Shown here piece by piece: positions 18,482 to 28,954 of a stretch of 64,000 bases of DNA (positions within the stretch are counted from its first letter, which is position 1; each line of letters starts with the position of its first letter). The position numbers and the translations under genes were made by a program. This DNA is from Campylobacter vulpis. GTDB taxonomy: Bacteria; Campylobacterota; Campylobacteria; Campylobacterales; Campylobacteraceae. Where the stretch lies: assembly GCF_014217995.1 (NCBI RefSeq), contig NZ_CP041617.1, forward strand, positions 868,001-932,000, given 5' to 3'. Under the pieces are notes generated by a model that searched no databases, was not told the DNA's origin, and was given only the letters and a program-made list of their open reading frames with translations.

Positions 18482-19532
18482 AAAGCTCACTCAAATACAC
18501 AAGCTCCACGCTTTTTAGCAGCTCTTTACTCTCTTTTAAAGCTTTAAAAGTGTTTTTTTTGGGGTGTCCTATGGCTATGGCATAGCCCCTTTTTTTAGCC
18601 AAATTGACAGCACTTAAAAGCTGATTTTTAATATAAATCACATTATCTTCATTATCTAAAAAAACATCTCTTTGTATGTAAATTTTTCCCATTTCTTTGG
18701 CGATTTTAGGAGCTTGTGAATTGTGTATGGTTTTAGAATCCACAAAGCTTAAATGATACTTATCTAAAACTTTATAAAGCTTTCTCATAGCTCTTTCATC
18801 ACTTGTAAAAAGGCTTCCCGTGTGATTATTGATAAATTTTAAATCCTTAAATTCGTCTTTAATCTTAGCAATCGTTTTTTCAATCTCCTCCTTGCTATCC
18901 TCTGGACTTAAAACAGGCATTTTATTCTGAAAGGAAAGGGCTTTTAAGGGCAAATGCACCATATAAAATTCAAATTCATTAGCTAGTTTTGGAGTATTTG
19001 GATGTAAAGTGTGAGAGGGGAAAAAGGAGGGATTAAGCTTTAAATTTAAAGCTTTAAGACTTCTTGTTTGCTCCTCATTTGCCATATCATCGATGATAAT
19101 GGCTAATTTTGGCTTTTGTCCCACAACAAGCTTTAAATTTTCTTGTTTTGCTTCATTTTTGCTTAAATTTTGCTCCAAATTGAGATTTTGATTTTGTTCT
19201 TTGCTTAAATTCAATTCTTTTAAATCTTCACTTAAATTTTTATCTGTCGCTAAACTTTCATTATTCAAAGCATTTTTTTGACTTAAATTTGCCTCAAAAT
19301 GCTCTTTTTCATCTACTTTCGCTTGACTTAAATCTGCCTCTAAAGGCTTAAAAACGGCATTTTGATTTTCTAGCAATTCTTCCGTTTTAAAAGTAGAATT
19401 TGTAGGCTTTAACTTAGATTCTTGTAGGGTTTGCTTTTTGCTTAAAATCAGCAAAATTAAAATCACACAAATTAAAATCAAAATACTAAGAAGTAAAATT
19501 TTTTGAATAAGACTAATATTTTTTTTTGACAA
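18474..19532 (-). CDS. Divergent polysaccharide deacetylase family protein (YibQ-like)
   Basis: An N-terminal membrane anchor or uncleaved signal (IQKILLLSILILICVILILLIL) is followed by about 110 residues of low-complexity Asn/Leu/Glu/Lys sequence with repeats of the NLSK/NLSQ type. The catalytic-type domain begins at about residue 140 (LAIIIDDMANEEQTRSL) and includes HLPLKAL, NNHTGSLFTSD and FVDSKTIHNSQA. YibQ proteins are periplasmic and related to NodB deacetylases; their substrate is not established. It lies 1 base from the ilvC stop, in the same operon. Confidence 0.85.
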   Translation of the reverse strand: MSKKNISLIQKILLLSILILICVILILLILSKKQTLQESKLKPTNSTFKTEELLENQNAVFKPLEADLSQAKVDEKEHFEANLSQKNALNNESLATDKNLSEDLKELNLSKEQNQNLNLEQNLSKNEAKQENLKLVVGQKPKLAIIIDDMANEEQTRSLKALNLKLNPSFFPSHTLHPNTPKLANEFEFYMVHLPLKALSFQNKMPVLSPEDSKEEIEKTIAKIKDEFKDLKFINNHTGSLFTSDERAMRKLYKVLDKYHLSFVDSKTIHNSQAPKIAKEMGKIYIQRDVFLDNEDNVIYIKNQLLSAVNLAKKRGYAIAIGHPKKNTFKALKESKELLKSVELVYLSELYE

Positions 19533-19533
19533 T

Positions 19534-20553
<1,020 letters not shown>

Positions 20554-20580
20554 TTACTCCCCTTTTTTTACAAAAGCGAA

Positions 20581-20589
20581 ATTATAGCA
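20581..20589 (-). promoter_or_regulatory. Extended -10 promoter (TGCTATAAT) for ilvC
   Basis: On the minus strand TGCTATAAT reads 20589 to 20581, about 28 bases before the ilvC start. This is the standard Campylobacter sigma-70 extended -10 form. The AT-rich upstream shows no clear -35, as expected in this genus. Confidence 0.75.
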
Positions 20590-20660
20590 AAAGAGACTTA
20601 AATTTGCATTTATAAACTTTAAGTAAAATTGTGTAAAAATTCAAAGTGAAGTGAAGTAAA

Positions 20661-22580
20661 GTGAAAGAATTTTTAAAAAGTTTAAGTTATGGTGTGCGTG
20701 AAAATCAAGTCAGTAATGAATTTAAACAAATTCTAAGAGAGCTTTTAGCCTCAAATGTCTTAAAAGAATATAAAAATAAATATTATCTTAACAATGGCTA
20801 TGTTTTTGGAGAGCTTGACATCTCAAGTAAAGGCACGGGCTTTTTAAGTGCGTATGATGAGAGTTTTGCTAAGGATTTGTTAATAGAAAATAAGCATTTA
20901 AAAGGGGCTAATTATAAAGATATAGTTGTCGCTAAACTCCTCCCACTTAAGAAAAAAAGACCTAGTGCTAAGGTCGTTTTAGTGCTTAAAAAAGCAAATG
21001 AGACTTCCATAGTTGTAACTAAAAAATATGGCGAAGCTGTGCTAGGACTTAATGTCAAAACGGGACTTTCCACAGCCCTTAAAGCCTCACAAAAATCTCT
21101 CAAAGCCCTACCCCTTGGCTCTGTTTTAAAAATAGAAAATACAAATAATGAAATTTTAGAAGTTTTAGGACATATTGACGATGAAAGTGTTGATGAAAAA
21201 ATTTCTCTAGCACTTTTTAATAAAAATAGCGAATTTGATGAAACCTGCATAGAAGAAGCTCTAGCTAATGGCGATTGTGTCGATGCGAGTATGTATCCTG
21301 AGCGTGTGGATTTAAGACATTTAAGTTTTTGCACGATTGATCCCATTCACGCGAAAGATTTTGATGATGCGATTTATTATGATGAAAAAAAGAGAGAACT
21401 TTATGTGGCGATTGCTGATGTAAGTGAATATGTTTTTGCATATTGTGCGACCGATAAAGAGGCGAGGCATAGGGGCTTTTCTATCTATTTTCCCCATATT
21501 TCTATCCCTATGCTACCGCGTCCTTTAAGCGAAAATATCTGCTCCTTAAAGCCAAATTTAGACCGCCTTACTTACTGCTTTAAAATCACTTTTAATCAAA
21601 ATAATGAAATTTGCAAAGAAGAGCTTTTTGAAGCCATTATCAATTCTAAGCGGCGTTTTCATTATGATGAAGTTGATGAGCTTTTAGAGAAAAAAAGCAA
21701 TTTAGGCGAACTTTCTTGGATTTATAAGCTTTTTAACTTAACGCAAATTTTAAGAAAGGCTCGTCTTAAAAACGCTTTTGAATTTAAAACAGAAGAATTG
21801 AGAATGTTTTTAGATGAGAATTTAAGCCTTAAAAGCACTTTTTATGAAAAAGATACGCCCTCGCACGGCTTAATTGAGGATTGTATGCTTTTGGCAAATA
21901 AGGCAGCAGCTAAAATGCTAGGTGAAGTGGGCATTTTTAGAAACCACGCTCCAGCAGATGATAAAAAAATTACAAAGCTTTTAGAAGAGCTTAGTATGCT
22001 TGGCATAGATGTGAAGTATAAAAATAATCTTAGCGAACTCATACGCGATGTCCAAGCCTTAGCCGATGAGCTTGACATTAGAGCTGAAGTGGATAAACTT
22101 ATCATCAAGGCACAAAAAAAGGCTTGTTATGCCAGTGAAAATGGGGGACATTTTGGACTTGGTTTTGATAAATACACACATTTTACAAGCCCGATTAGAC
22201 GCTATTCTGATTTGATTTTACACAGACTTTTAAAAGCGAAGCAAAGGGGGGATTTAAAGCTTTATGAATATTTACTTTTAAATATACAAAACACTTGCGA
22301 AAATTTAAGCCTTTTAGAAAGAGAAGCGGACAGGGTTGCTTATGACTTTATGGATAGAAAATTTGCAAGATGGGCAAAGCGTAATGTAGGCAAGGTTTTT
22401 AATGCCTTTATTAGCGAAAATGATACCCTTAGCATAGCCAAACTTGACGATGAGATTAAAGGGGCAGAAATTATTTTAGAGCATAATAAAAGCAATCTTT
22501 TGCAAAAAGTAAGGATACAAATCATCGAAGCAGACATCATTTTTGCTAAAATTTTTGGACGTGTAGTTGAGGAACTTTGA
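20661..22580 (+). CDS. rnr: Ribonuclease R (RNB family), short epsilonproteobacterial form
   Basis: Processive 3'-5' exoribonuclease. At 639 residues it is shorter than E. coli RNase R (813) and similar to the Helicobacter form. It has an N-terminal winged helix, cold-shock-like OB folds, and the RNB core with the metal-binding IDPIHAKDFDDAIYY at about residue 225. The C-terminal S1 part is reduced. The start is GTG 20661, embedded in a short GTGAA tandem repeat (20646-20665) with a weak ribosome site. The stop overlaps the holA ATG (TGATG). Confidence 0.93.
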   Translation: MKEFLKSLSYGVRENQVSNEFKQILRELLASNVLKEYKNKYYLNNGYVFGELDISSKGTGFLSAYDESFAKDLLIENKHLKGANYKDIVVAKLLPLKKKRPSAKVVLVLKKANETSIVVTKKYGEAVLGLNVKTGLSTALKASQKSLKALPLGSVLKIENTNNEILEVLGHIDDESVDEKISLALFNKNSEFDETCIEEALANGDCVDASMYPERVDLRHLSFCTIDPIHAKDFDDAIYYDEKKRELYVAIADVSEYVFAYCATDKEARHRGFSIYFPHISIPMLPRPLSENICSLKPNLDRLTYCFKITFNQNNEICKEELFEAIINSKRRFHYDEVDELLEKKSNLGELSWIYKLFNLTQILRKARLKNAFEFKTEELRMFLDENLSLKSTFYEKDTPSHGLIEDCMLLANKAAAKMLGEVGIFRNHAPADDKKITKLLEELSMLGIDVKYKNNLSELIRDVQALADELDIRAEVDKLIIKAQKKACYASENGGHFGLGFDKYTHFTSPIRRYSDLILHRLLKAKQRGDLKLYEYLLLNIQNTCENLSLLEREADRVAYDFMDRKFARWAKRNVGKVFNAFISENDTLSIAKLDDEIKGAEIILEHNKSNLLQKVRIQIIEADIIFAKIFGRVVEEL

Positions 22581-23542
22581 TGTATAGAAGAGACTTGCAA
22601 AAAGCTTTAGAAAATAACAATTTTTCTAATTTTTTCTTACTTTATGGAGGAGATAATTTTCAAATTGAACTTTATGCAAATTTCATTAAGCAAAAATATG
22701 CCGTAGAGGAAAATTTGAAACTCTATTTTGAAGAATATGATTTTGCTAGAGCGAGTGATTTTTTAGCACTTGGCTCACTTTTTAGCTCCAAAAAACTCTT
22801 AGAATTAAAATGCTTCAAAAAACCTAGTAGCAAGGATTTAAAAGCCTTAATTTCTTTATGCAAAAATAATACGGATAATTTTTTCTTACTTGAGCTTTAT
22901 GATGAAAATTCAAAACAGGGTGAACTAGAAAAAATTTTTGAAAATCATTTTGCACGATTTTTTAAAATTTCAAATCCTAAAGAAGGAATTGAGCTTTTAG
23001 CTATGAAAGCTAGAGAGTTAAATGTAGAAATCACACATAATGCTCTCATAACACTTTTTGTCAGCTTTGATGAAAATCTTTACCTAGCGGCAAGTGAGTT
23101 AAATAAATTTATAGGCTTAAAAGTTGATGAAAATGTCGTTAAGCAGTATTGTTATAGCCTTGCTTTGGTGGGCTTTGATGACTTTTTTGACAAGCTTTTA
23201 AAAACGCAAAATATAAAAGAAGAACTTGAAAAAATTTTAGAAAGTTTTAACGAAATTGCTCTTATCAATTCGCTTTCAAATGCTTTTTATAAACTTTTCA
23301 AAATAGCCATTTACGCTAAAATTTATGGAAAAATAGACTTTAAAGACCTCTTAGGTTACACGCCTCCACCTCAAGTGGGACAAGCTCTAAGTGGGCAAGC
23401 TTTTAAGCTAAATTTAAAACAATATAAAGCAATTTTTAACCTTCTTCTTAAAAGTGAATATGAAATCAAAACAAATTCCAAGCTTAGCAAAAAGGAATTT
23501 TTACTCGCAAATTTACTTGAACTTCAACGCATTTTAAAATGA
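22580..23542 (+). CDS. holA: DNA polymerase III delta subunit
   Basis: Clamp-loader subunit that opens the beta clamp. About 320 residues with the HolA N-terminal pattern (FLLYGGDNFQIELYANFIKQ) and KKLLELKCF. It starts at ATG 22580, overlapping the rnr stop. An in-frame TTG just before it is less likely. Gene order rnr-holA matches my recollection of C. jejuni. The last 19 bases overlap the convergent NUDIX gene. Confidence 0.88.
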   Translation: MYRRDLQKALENNNFSNFFLLYGGDNFQIELYANFIKQKYAVEENLKLYFEEYDFARASDFLALGSLFSSKKLLELKCFKKPSSKDLKALISLCKNNTDNFFLLELYDENSKQGELEKIFENHFARFFKISNPKEGIELLAMKARELNVEITHNALITLFVSFDENLYLAASELNKFIGLKVDENVVKQYCYSLALVGFDDFFDKLLKTQNIKEELEKILESFNEIALINSLSNAFYKLFKIAIYAKIYGKIDFKDLLGYTPPPQVGQALSGQAFKLNLKQYKAIFNLLLKSEYEIKTNSKLSKKEFLLANLLELQRILK

Positions 23543-24111
23543 TGCTTCATAAACCAAAGGTAAGCAAAATCTAGCAAAGGCGTTCTTATCTGCTCTTTTA
23601 TAAAGCTCTCATATTCACAAACTTTCACATAAACAGCTTCGATTTGCTCCCCATCAACGCCCCCACCTTGTGCGACTTTATCCTCTTCATCAATCTCAGC
23701 ATAATAAAAGCTTTGCTTACTCACACCAGAGCCAAAACCTGTATAATAATCGCCTATTTTTTCAAGCTTTTTAGGTAAAAAGCCAAGCTCTTCCACGCAT
23801 TCTTCCCTTGCTATCTCTTCTAGGCTTAAATTTTTATCTACAAGCCCCGAGCAAAGCTCTATGGTATAGCCCATATTTGCATTTTTTTGATAAAATTCAT
23901 CATTGTCTTGATGATACCAAAGTGGAATTCTAAACTGCCTCACAAAAACAAAACTCTCCAAACCCTTATGATACAAAAGCACCGAAACGCTATCCTTAGC
24001 TTCAATAAAATCCCAAGTATAATTCTCACCCTTACTTTCATATGTGAAACGCTTAGGCTTAATATAAATCGAGGAACTAAAAGGAACTTCTTTTAAATTC
24101 TTAAAATTCAT
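23524..24111 (-). CDS. NUDIX hydrolase, ADP-ribose pyrophosphatase-like
   Basis: 195 residues with the Nudix helix core REECVEELGF at about residue 107, whose glutamates bind the metal. The upstream part (ELCSGLVDKNLSLEEIA) is like NudF-type ADP-sugar pyrophosphatases, but the Glu expected six residues after the Gly is not clearly placed. The N-terminal half has a beta-rich dimer domain. It overlaps the pbpB stop by 4 bases, so it may be the last gene of the flgB operon. The substrate is inferred from family only. Confidence 0.8.
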   Translation of the reverse strand: MNFKNLKEVPFSSSIYIKPKRFTYESKGENYTWDFIEAKDSVSVLLYHKGLESFVFVRQFRIPLWYHQDNDEFYQKNANMGYTIELCSGLVDKNLSLEEIAREECVEELGFLPKKLEKIGDYYTGFGSGVSKQSFYYAEIDEEDKVAQGGGVDGEQIEAVYVKVCEYESFIKEQIRTPLLDFAYLWFMKHHFKMR

Positions 24112-25898
24112 TGCTTAATCTCCATAGGACTTAAAAAATTTTCATTAATTAAAATATTGACAATATCCTTAAACATCGGCAAGGCACTTTGTGCAGCATA
24201 ATAGCTATAAGGCTTAGTTGGATTTCTCACTAAAACGCCTATGGTATAGGAATTTGTCGCATCATTTGCAAAGCCAAAAAATGATGAATTATAGCGATTG
24301 CTCGTATAGCCTTTACGCTCAGCTATCCTCGCTGTACCCGTTTTACCCCCTATGATAATCCCCTCCGTCCTAGCCCTTCTTCCCGTGCCTTTTTCTATAA
24401 CATTAATGAGAATTTGCTTCATTTCAGCTGCTGCTTTGCTTGAAAGAACTTTCTCCTGCTTAATTTCATCATCAAGCATAGTCCATTGAGAATTTTGATA
24501 AAATTTTTCCGCCAAACGCGGCGTAATATAGATACCATCATTATTAAAAACATTATAAGCGGCAAGAAGCTGCATAAAGGTCGTTTTCAGTCCATAACCA
24601 TAGCTTAAAACGGACTTTTCTATCTCCCTTAAGCGGTTAGGATTTGGTAAATCACCCTTTTGCTCATAGGGTAAATCTATCCCACTTTTTTCGCCAAATT
24701 TAAAAATTTTAAGTCCAGTAATAATTTCTAAATTGCTCATTCTTTTAGAAATTTGTATCATACCAACATTTGATGAAAGAGTAATCACCTCCTCCATACT
24801 CATCTTATCTTTTTTATGGTCATCGCTAATGGTAAAACGCCCAAGTTTATATTGTCCGCCATAAGTTTTAATAATTTCATCAATTTTAAGCTTACCAAGC
24901 CTTAAAGCCGTTACAAAAATAAAAGGCTTAATTACAGAACCTGCCTCATACCCATACTCAATAGCACTTGCATTAAGCACGGATAAATCCTTACCCCTAT
25001 TTTGAGGGTCATAACGCCTAGAACTTGCTAGAGCTAAAATTTTACCCGTTTTACTCTCCATAACTCCAACTATAATTTCATTTGCCTTTAAATCGGCATT
25101 TCTTTGGTCTATGGCTTTTTCTATATTTTTTTGAAGTTTTAAAGAAACATTAAGATATAAATCACAACCATTAATTTTTCTTTGTTGAATAGAATTTAAA
25201 TTTAAAATAATATTTCCACCCACATCTTTAAGTCCTTGAATTTTCTCATTTTGCAAGGGCATTAAACATTGCTCATAATATTTTTCCAAGCCTTTTACGC
25301 CCACATTTTTCAAAATATTATTTTCTTTATCCAAAAGTGTGCGGGTATAACCTATAGCAGGCGTTAAAGCATTGATGGATATATAGTTTCTATCTTCCCT
25401 ATGCTCTATGATGCTAAGTCCCCTTGTCTCCACGCGTCCATTATTATTTGTAAAAGCCTTAAAAAAACCTTGTATATAGAGCTTTTTGGCTAAATCTTTA
25501 AGATAACTTGCCTGTTTAGAGTGTAAATTTGAAGCTAAAACAAAATTATAATTTCGCTTTTTTTGTGTTTGCATACGCTTTTTAATTTCTGCCATTTGCC
25601 TATCATCAAAACCACTATAAATTTGAAAAAGCTTTAAAAAAAGCTCGGTTCTATCCTTCTTAAGACTTCTTAGATCAATCTCTGCCCTATAAATCTCACG
25701 CGAACTTGCTATGGTAAAATTATCTTTTGTAATGATAGAGCCTCGCAAAGCAAGGCTATATTGATCTTTTTCTGTGTTTGGAATATAGCGTTTGGAAGTT
25801 AAAAAAAAAGTCGAGCTTAAAAAAATAATCATAAATAAAAGTGCCATACAATAAGCAAAGGCGACTTTTGAAACTCTATTTTTCTTGTATTCTTGCAT
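24108..25898 (-). CDS. pbpB: Penicillin-binding protein, FtsI/PBP3-like transpeptidase
   Basis: Class B PBP for septal peptidoglycan cross-linking. The 596-residue protein has one N-terminal membrane helix (about 15-33) and a dimerisation domain. The transpeptidase domain has SVIK (active Ser at 321), SSN at 375-377 and KTGT at about 518. It lies 6 bases after fliE in the flagellar rod operon, an arrangement I recall from C. jejuni. It therefore probably shares the sigma-54 promoter, though a second promoter inside the operon is possible. Confidence 0.93.
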   Translation of the reverse strand: MQEYKKNRVSKVAFAYCMALLFMIIFLSSTFFLTSKRYIPNTEKDQYSLALRGSIITKDNFTIASSREIYRAEIDLRSLKKDRTELFLKLFQIYSGFDDRQMAEIKKRMQTQKKRNYNFVLASNLHSKQASYLKDLAKKLYIQGFFKAFTNNNGRVETRGLSIIEHREDRNYISINALTPAIGYTRTLLDKENNILKNVGVKGLEKYYEQCLMPLQNEKIQGLKDVGGNIILNLNSIQQRKINGCDLYLNVSLKLQKNIEKAIDQRNADLKANEIIVGVMESKTGKILALASSRRYDPQNRGKDLSVLNASAIEYGYEAGSVIKPFIFVTALRLGKLKIDEIIKTYGGQYKLGRFTISDDHKKDKMSMEEVITLSSNVGMIQISKRMSNLEIITGLKIFKFGEKSGIDLPYEQKGDLPNPNRLREIEKSVLSYGYGLKTTFMQLLAAYNVFNNDGIYITPRLAEKFYQNSQWTMLDDEIKQEKVLSSKAAAEMKQILINVIEKGTGRRARTEGIIIGGKTGTARIAERKGYTSNRYNSSFFGFANDATNSYTIGVLVRNPTKPYSYYAAQSALPMFKDIVNILINENFLSPMEIKQ

Positions 25899-25904
25899 TA
25901 AAAC

Positions 25905-26207
25905 TTAAATTTGAGTTCTCGTAATTTCTTTATATGCACTAATAGCCTTATTTCTTACTTCAAGCATAAATTTCATACTGCTTTCCGCCTTAGTAATGGC
26001 AATAGCAGCCTGATGTAAATCTTTCACCTGTCCTGTGGCAATGTCCGTCATCGCTGCTTCGCCTTTTTCTTGAGCGGTGTTTAAATCTTCAATTTCATTT
26101 TTAAGCATTTTGGCAAATTCATCGCCTATACCCTTATCTTGTATATTGCCATTTGTCTTATTTGCTAGAGTGTTAAATCTAAGTTCGTTTATACTATTCA
26201 TTTTCAT
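25905..26207 (-). CDS. fliE: Flagellar hook-basal body protein FliE
   Basis: The MS ring-rod junction protein of the flagellum. 100 residues, with the typical C-terminal half: DLHQAAIAITKAESSMKFM followed by EVRNKAISAYKEI. ATG 26207 overlaps the flgC stop (TAATG) and follows AAAAGG. A second Met lies two codons in. Confidence 0.96.
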   Translation of the reverse strand: MKMNSINELRFNTLANKTNGNIQDKGIGDEFAKMLKNEIEDLNTAQEKGEAAMTDIATGQVKDLHQAAIAITKAESSMKFMLEVRNKAISAYKEITRTQI

Positions 26208-26701
26208 TATCCTTTTAAAATATCAATTGCACTTTGTGCTATGGTTTTAGCACTTGTAAATGCACTCACATTTGCTTGATAAGCCCTTGTCGCCTCTATC
26301 AAATCCGCCATTTCGATAACAGGATTAACATTTGGAAAAGCCACATAACCCTCAGCATTTGCGTCAGGGTGGCTTGGGTCGTATTTCATACGAAAATCTT
26401 TATCATCACGCACAACTTTATCAACAACTACACTCATAATCGCAGGCTTAGCCTCTTCAGGCGAGCTTGGGTCATTGAGTGGATTTTCATATTTTAAAAA
26501 ATTGTTATCTTTATTGATTTGCTTGTTTAAAAGCTCATCAAAATCATTTGCCTTAAAGATAACCTCTCTCCTGCGGTAAGGTCCGCCCTCTGCTGTGCGT
26601 GTCGTTTGAGCATTTGCGATGTTTGAGCTTATCACATTCATTCTAAAACGCTGCGCACTTAAACCATAACCACTAATATCAAAATCACTTAAGTATGCCA
26701 T
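26207..26701 (-). CDS. flgC: Flagellar basal-body rod protein FlgC
   Basis: Proximal rod protein. 164 residues with the N-terminal rod motif FDISGYGLSAQRFRMNVIS followed by NIANAQTTRT, and the C-terminal EATRAYQANVSAF coil. It lies 9 bases after flgB. It is exported by the flagellar type III system, to which fliP in this window also contributes. Confidence 0.97.
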   Translation of the reverse strand: MAYLSDFDISGYGLSAQRFRMNVISSNIANAQTTRTAEGGPYRRREVIFKANDFDELLNKQINKDNNFLKYENPLNDPSSPEEAKPAIMSVVVDKVVRDDKDFRMKYDPSHPDANAEGYVAFPNVNPVIEMADLIEATRAYQANVSAFTSAKTIAQSAIDILKG

Positions 26702-26710
26702 AATTTACCT

Positions 26711-27142
26711 TTAACTTAATTTAGAACTCGCATCAATGATAGAGCTAAAGATATTACTCTGTCTTCTTAAAACTCCATCAAGAGCAGTTATCATCACCGT
26801 GTTTTTACTCATTTCGGTCGTTTCGACATCTAAATCCACAGCATTAGCGTCATTTCTAGCCAAATGCCCATCTCTTAGGTAAATAGTCGATTTGCTAGGG
26901 TCTGGGAATTTCCACGGCTCTTGATGATTATCGCTTGTTTTGGCTAATTCAAGCTCTTTACCCTGTTCTTTTTTGAAAATTTCATTTGCCCTACGCACTA
27001 AAGCTGTTTCAAATTCTACATCTCTTGCCTTATAAAAAGGAGTATCAACATTTGCAAGATTTGAGTTAATAAGCTGATTTCTCAAATTCCTACCTGCTAA
27101 AGCACTAGTTACAAGCTCTTTTGATTTAAACGGATTAATCAT
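26711..27142 (-). CDS. flgB: Flagellar basal-body rod protein FlgB
   Basis: Proximal rod protein. 143 residues with NQLINSNLANVDTPFYKARD near the N-terminus and EMSKNTVMITALDGVLRRQ near the C-terminus. It is the first gene of flgB-flgC-fliE-pbpB, and a well-formed sigma-54 promoter lies 34-49 bases before its ATG. Confidence 0.97.
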   Translation of the reverse strand: MINPFKSKELVTSALAGRNLRNQLINSNLANVDTPFYKARDVEFETALVRRANEIFKKEQGKELELAKTSDNHQEPWKFPDPSKSTIYLRDGHLARNDANAVDLDVETTEMSKNTVMITALDGVLRRQSNIFSSIIDASSKLS

Positions 27143-27175
27143 CTTTACACCTTTCTATAATTTTAAAAAATATAA

Positions 27176-27191
27176 GCAAATAGCGTTCCAA
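27176..27191 (-). promoter_or_regulatory. Sigma-54 (RpoN) promoter for flgB operon
   Basis: Minus-strand TTGGAAC (27191-27185) and TTGC (27179-27176), with the GG and GC elements 12 bases apart, matches the -24/-12 consensus and the TTGGAACN5TTGCT form known for Campylobacter rod and hook genes. Expected activators are FlgSR with RpoN (family knowledge). Confidence 0.9.
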
Positions 27192-27197
27192 CTTAAG

Positions 27198-28070
27198 CTA
27201 GTCGATATATCTTTTTTGCAAATCACCAAAAAATTCTATTCTTCTATCTCTTAAAAATGGCCACCACCTACGCACATTTTCGCTTCTTTTTAAATCTAAT
27301 TCCACACAAGCACAAAGCTCACTTTCTTTATCAGCCAAAAAAAGTTCCTCGCCCTGCGGTCCATAAACAAAAGAATTTCCCCAAAATCTAATGCCCTCTT
27401 GCACCCCGCTTTTATCCTTTTCAAAGCCTACGCGGTTAATCGCCACCGCATAAAGTCCATTTGCTATGGCGTGGGCTTTTTGAATTCCTAACCAAGCGTT
27501 AAGCTGTCTCTCTTTTTCTTCTGCACTATCTTCATCAAACCAACCTATTGCCGTAGGGTAAATTAAAATTTCCGCTCCTTTTAAAGCCATAATCCTAGCC
27601 GCTTCAGGATACCACTGGTCCCAGCAAATGAGCACCCCAAGCCTCCCCACACTTGTATCAATCGGCTCAAAGCCCAAATCTCCGGGCGTAAAATAAAATT
27701 TCTCATAAAAACAAGGGTCATCTGGTATGTGCATTTTGCGGTATTTGCCCGCTATGCTTCCATCTTTTTCAAACACCACAGCCGTGTTATGGTAAAGTCC
27801 CGCACTTCGCTTTTCAAATAAAGAAGTGATTAAAACCACCTCATTTTCTTTAGCAACCCTAGCCCAAAATTTCACATCTTCATCATAGTCTTTTGCTAAA
27901 TCAAAATTTGCTACATCTTCACTTTGACAAAAATACTCACTTTGATGTAACTCTCCCAAGCACACAAGATTAGCACCTTCTTTTTTTGCTTTAGCAATGA
28001 ATTCGCAAGTTTTTTGTATTGTTTCTTCTTTAGTGTTGTGGAATTTTTGTTGAATGAGTGCTATTTTCAT
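27198..28070 (-). CDS. aguB: N-carbamoylputrescine amidase
   Basis: Nitrilase-superfamily hydrolase releasing putrescine, CO2 and ammonia from N-carbamoylputrescine. 290 residues with the Glu-Lys-Cys triad in CLGELHQSEYF, YRKMHIPDDP and VLICWDQWYPEAAR. The HQSEYFCQ and FYEKFYFTPGD segments are typical of the AguB group. Its start overlaps the transporter gene (ATGA), and aguA lies upstream in the same operon, so function follows from both sequence and context. Confidence 0.93.
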   Translation of the reverse strand: MKIALIQQKFHNTKEETIQKTCEFIAKAKKEGANLVCLGELHQSEYFCQSEDVANFDLAKDYDEDVKFWARVAKENEVVLITSLFEKRSAGLYHNTAVVFEKDGSIAGKYRKMHIPDDPCFYEKFYFTPGDLGFEPIDTSVGRLGVLICWDQWYPEAARIMALKGAEILIYPTAIGWFDEDSAEEKERQLNAWLGIQKAHAIANGLYAVAINRVGFEKDKSGVQEGIRFWGNSFVYGPQGEELFLADKESELCACVELDLKRSENVRRWWPFLRDRRIEFFGDLQKRYID

Positions 28071-28954
28071 ATTCTATCCCTTTCTTCATCTTGGTCATCA
28101 TAAGGGTCAAGATGAATGTGAATTTCCCACTTTTGCTCCTGTGAAATTTCTCTTATTTTTTGTTCAATTTCATCAGAAATTTGATGTGCGTTTAAAAGTG
28201 AAATTATGGGACAAAAAACTAAATGAACGCTAATATAATTTGTGCTTGGCGTTTTTCTTGTTTTAAGATTATGAAAAGAAATCACTTCTTGATGATTGTT
28301 AATTAAAATTTTAATTTTTTCTAAAATTTCTTTATCTAAAGCCTCGTCCATTAAAAAAGTAAGTGCTTTTTTGATGATTTTACTCGCACTAAAACTCGTA
28401 TAAATACTCACAATAATGCCAAAAATCGCATCAATAATATGCCAATTTGTAAAATAAATCAAAATTAAAGCAAGTAGAGTAAAGGCATTGCTTAAAAAAT
28501 CGCTCTTATAATGCAAACAATCACTTTCCACTATCAAACTTTTTGTTTTTTTTGCCACAAAAGAAAGATAAAGCACAAGAAAAGAGGTAATAATAAGGGC
28601 AAAAATCATCACGCCCATACCAGAATTTAAATCTTTTACAATTTCTTTATGATAAATTTTCATCACGCTTTGATAAAAGATGAAAATCCCCACTCCCACA
28701 ATGAAACAGCCCTCCAAAAAGCCCATTAAAGCTTCGATTTTAGAAAAGCCGAAATTATAATGCTCGTTTGGTTTTTGGGCAGATTTTTTAAGTGCTAAAA
28801 AATTAAAAGCGGAAATGGCAAAATCCATCATAGAATCAATTGCACTCGAAAGCACAGCCACAGAACCGCTTAAAATCCCCACGATAAATTTCACAATGGC
28901 TAAAAAAAACGCACAGCAAGTTGCTATGATAGTCGCTTGTTTGGCTAAATTCAT
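28067..28954 (-). CDS. Cation diffusion facilitator (CzcD/FieF family)
   Basis: Divalent metal/proton antiporter of 295 residues with six membrane helices. SSAIDSMMDFAISAFNF in the second helix and VESDCLHYKSDFLSNAF in the fifth carry the metal-site pattern (DxxxD and HxxxD). The C-terminal cytosolic domain follows (FHNLKTRKTPSTNYISVHL). A DSxxD first site resembles the Fe/Zn exporting FieF group, but the metal is not certain. It is sandwiched between aguA and aguB with ATGA overlaps at both ends. Confidence 0.9.
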   Translation of the reverse strand: MNLAKQATIIATCCAFFLAIVKFIVGILSGSVAVLSSAIDSMMDFAISAFNFLALKKSAQKPNEHYNFGFSKIEALMGFLEGCFIVGVGIFIFYQSVMKIYHKEIVKDLNSGMGVMIFALIITSFLVLYLSFVAKKTKSLIVESDCLHYKSDFLSNAFTLLALILIYFTNWHIIDAIFGIIVSIYTSFSASKIIKKALTFLMDEALDKEILEKIKILINNHQEVISFHNLKTRKTPSTNYISVHLVFCPIISLLNAHQISDEIEQKIREISQEQKWEIHIHLDPYDDQDEERDRI

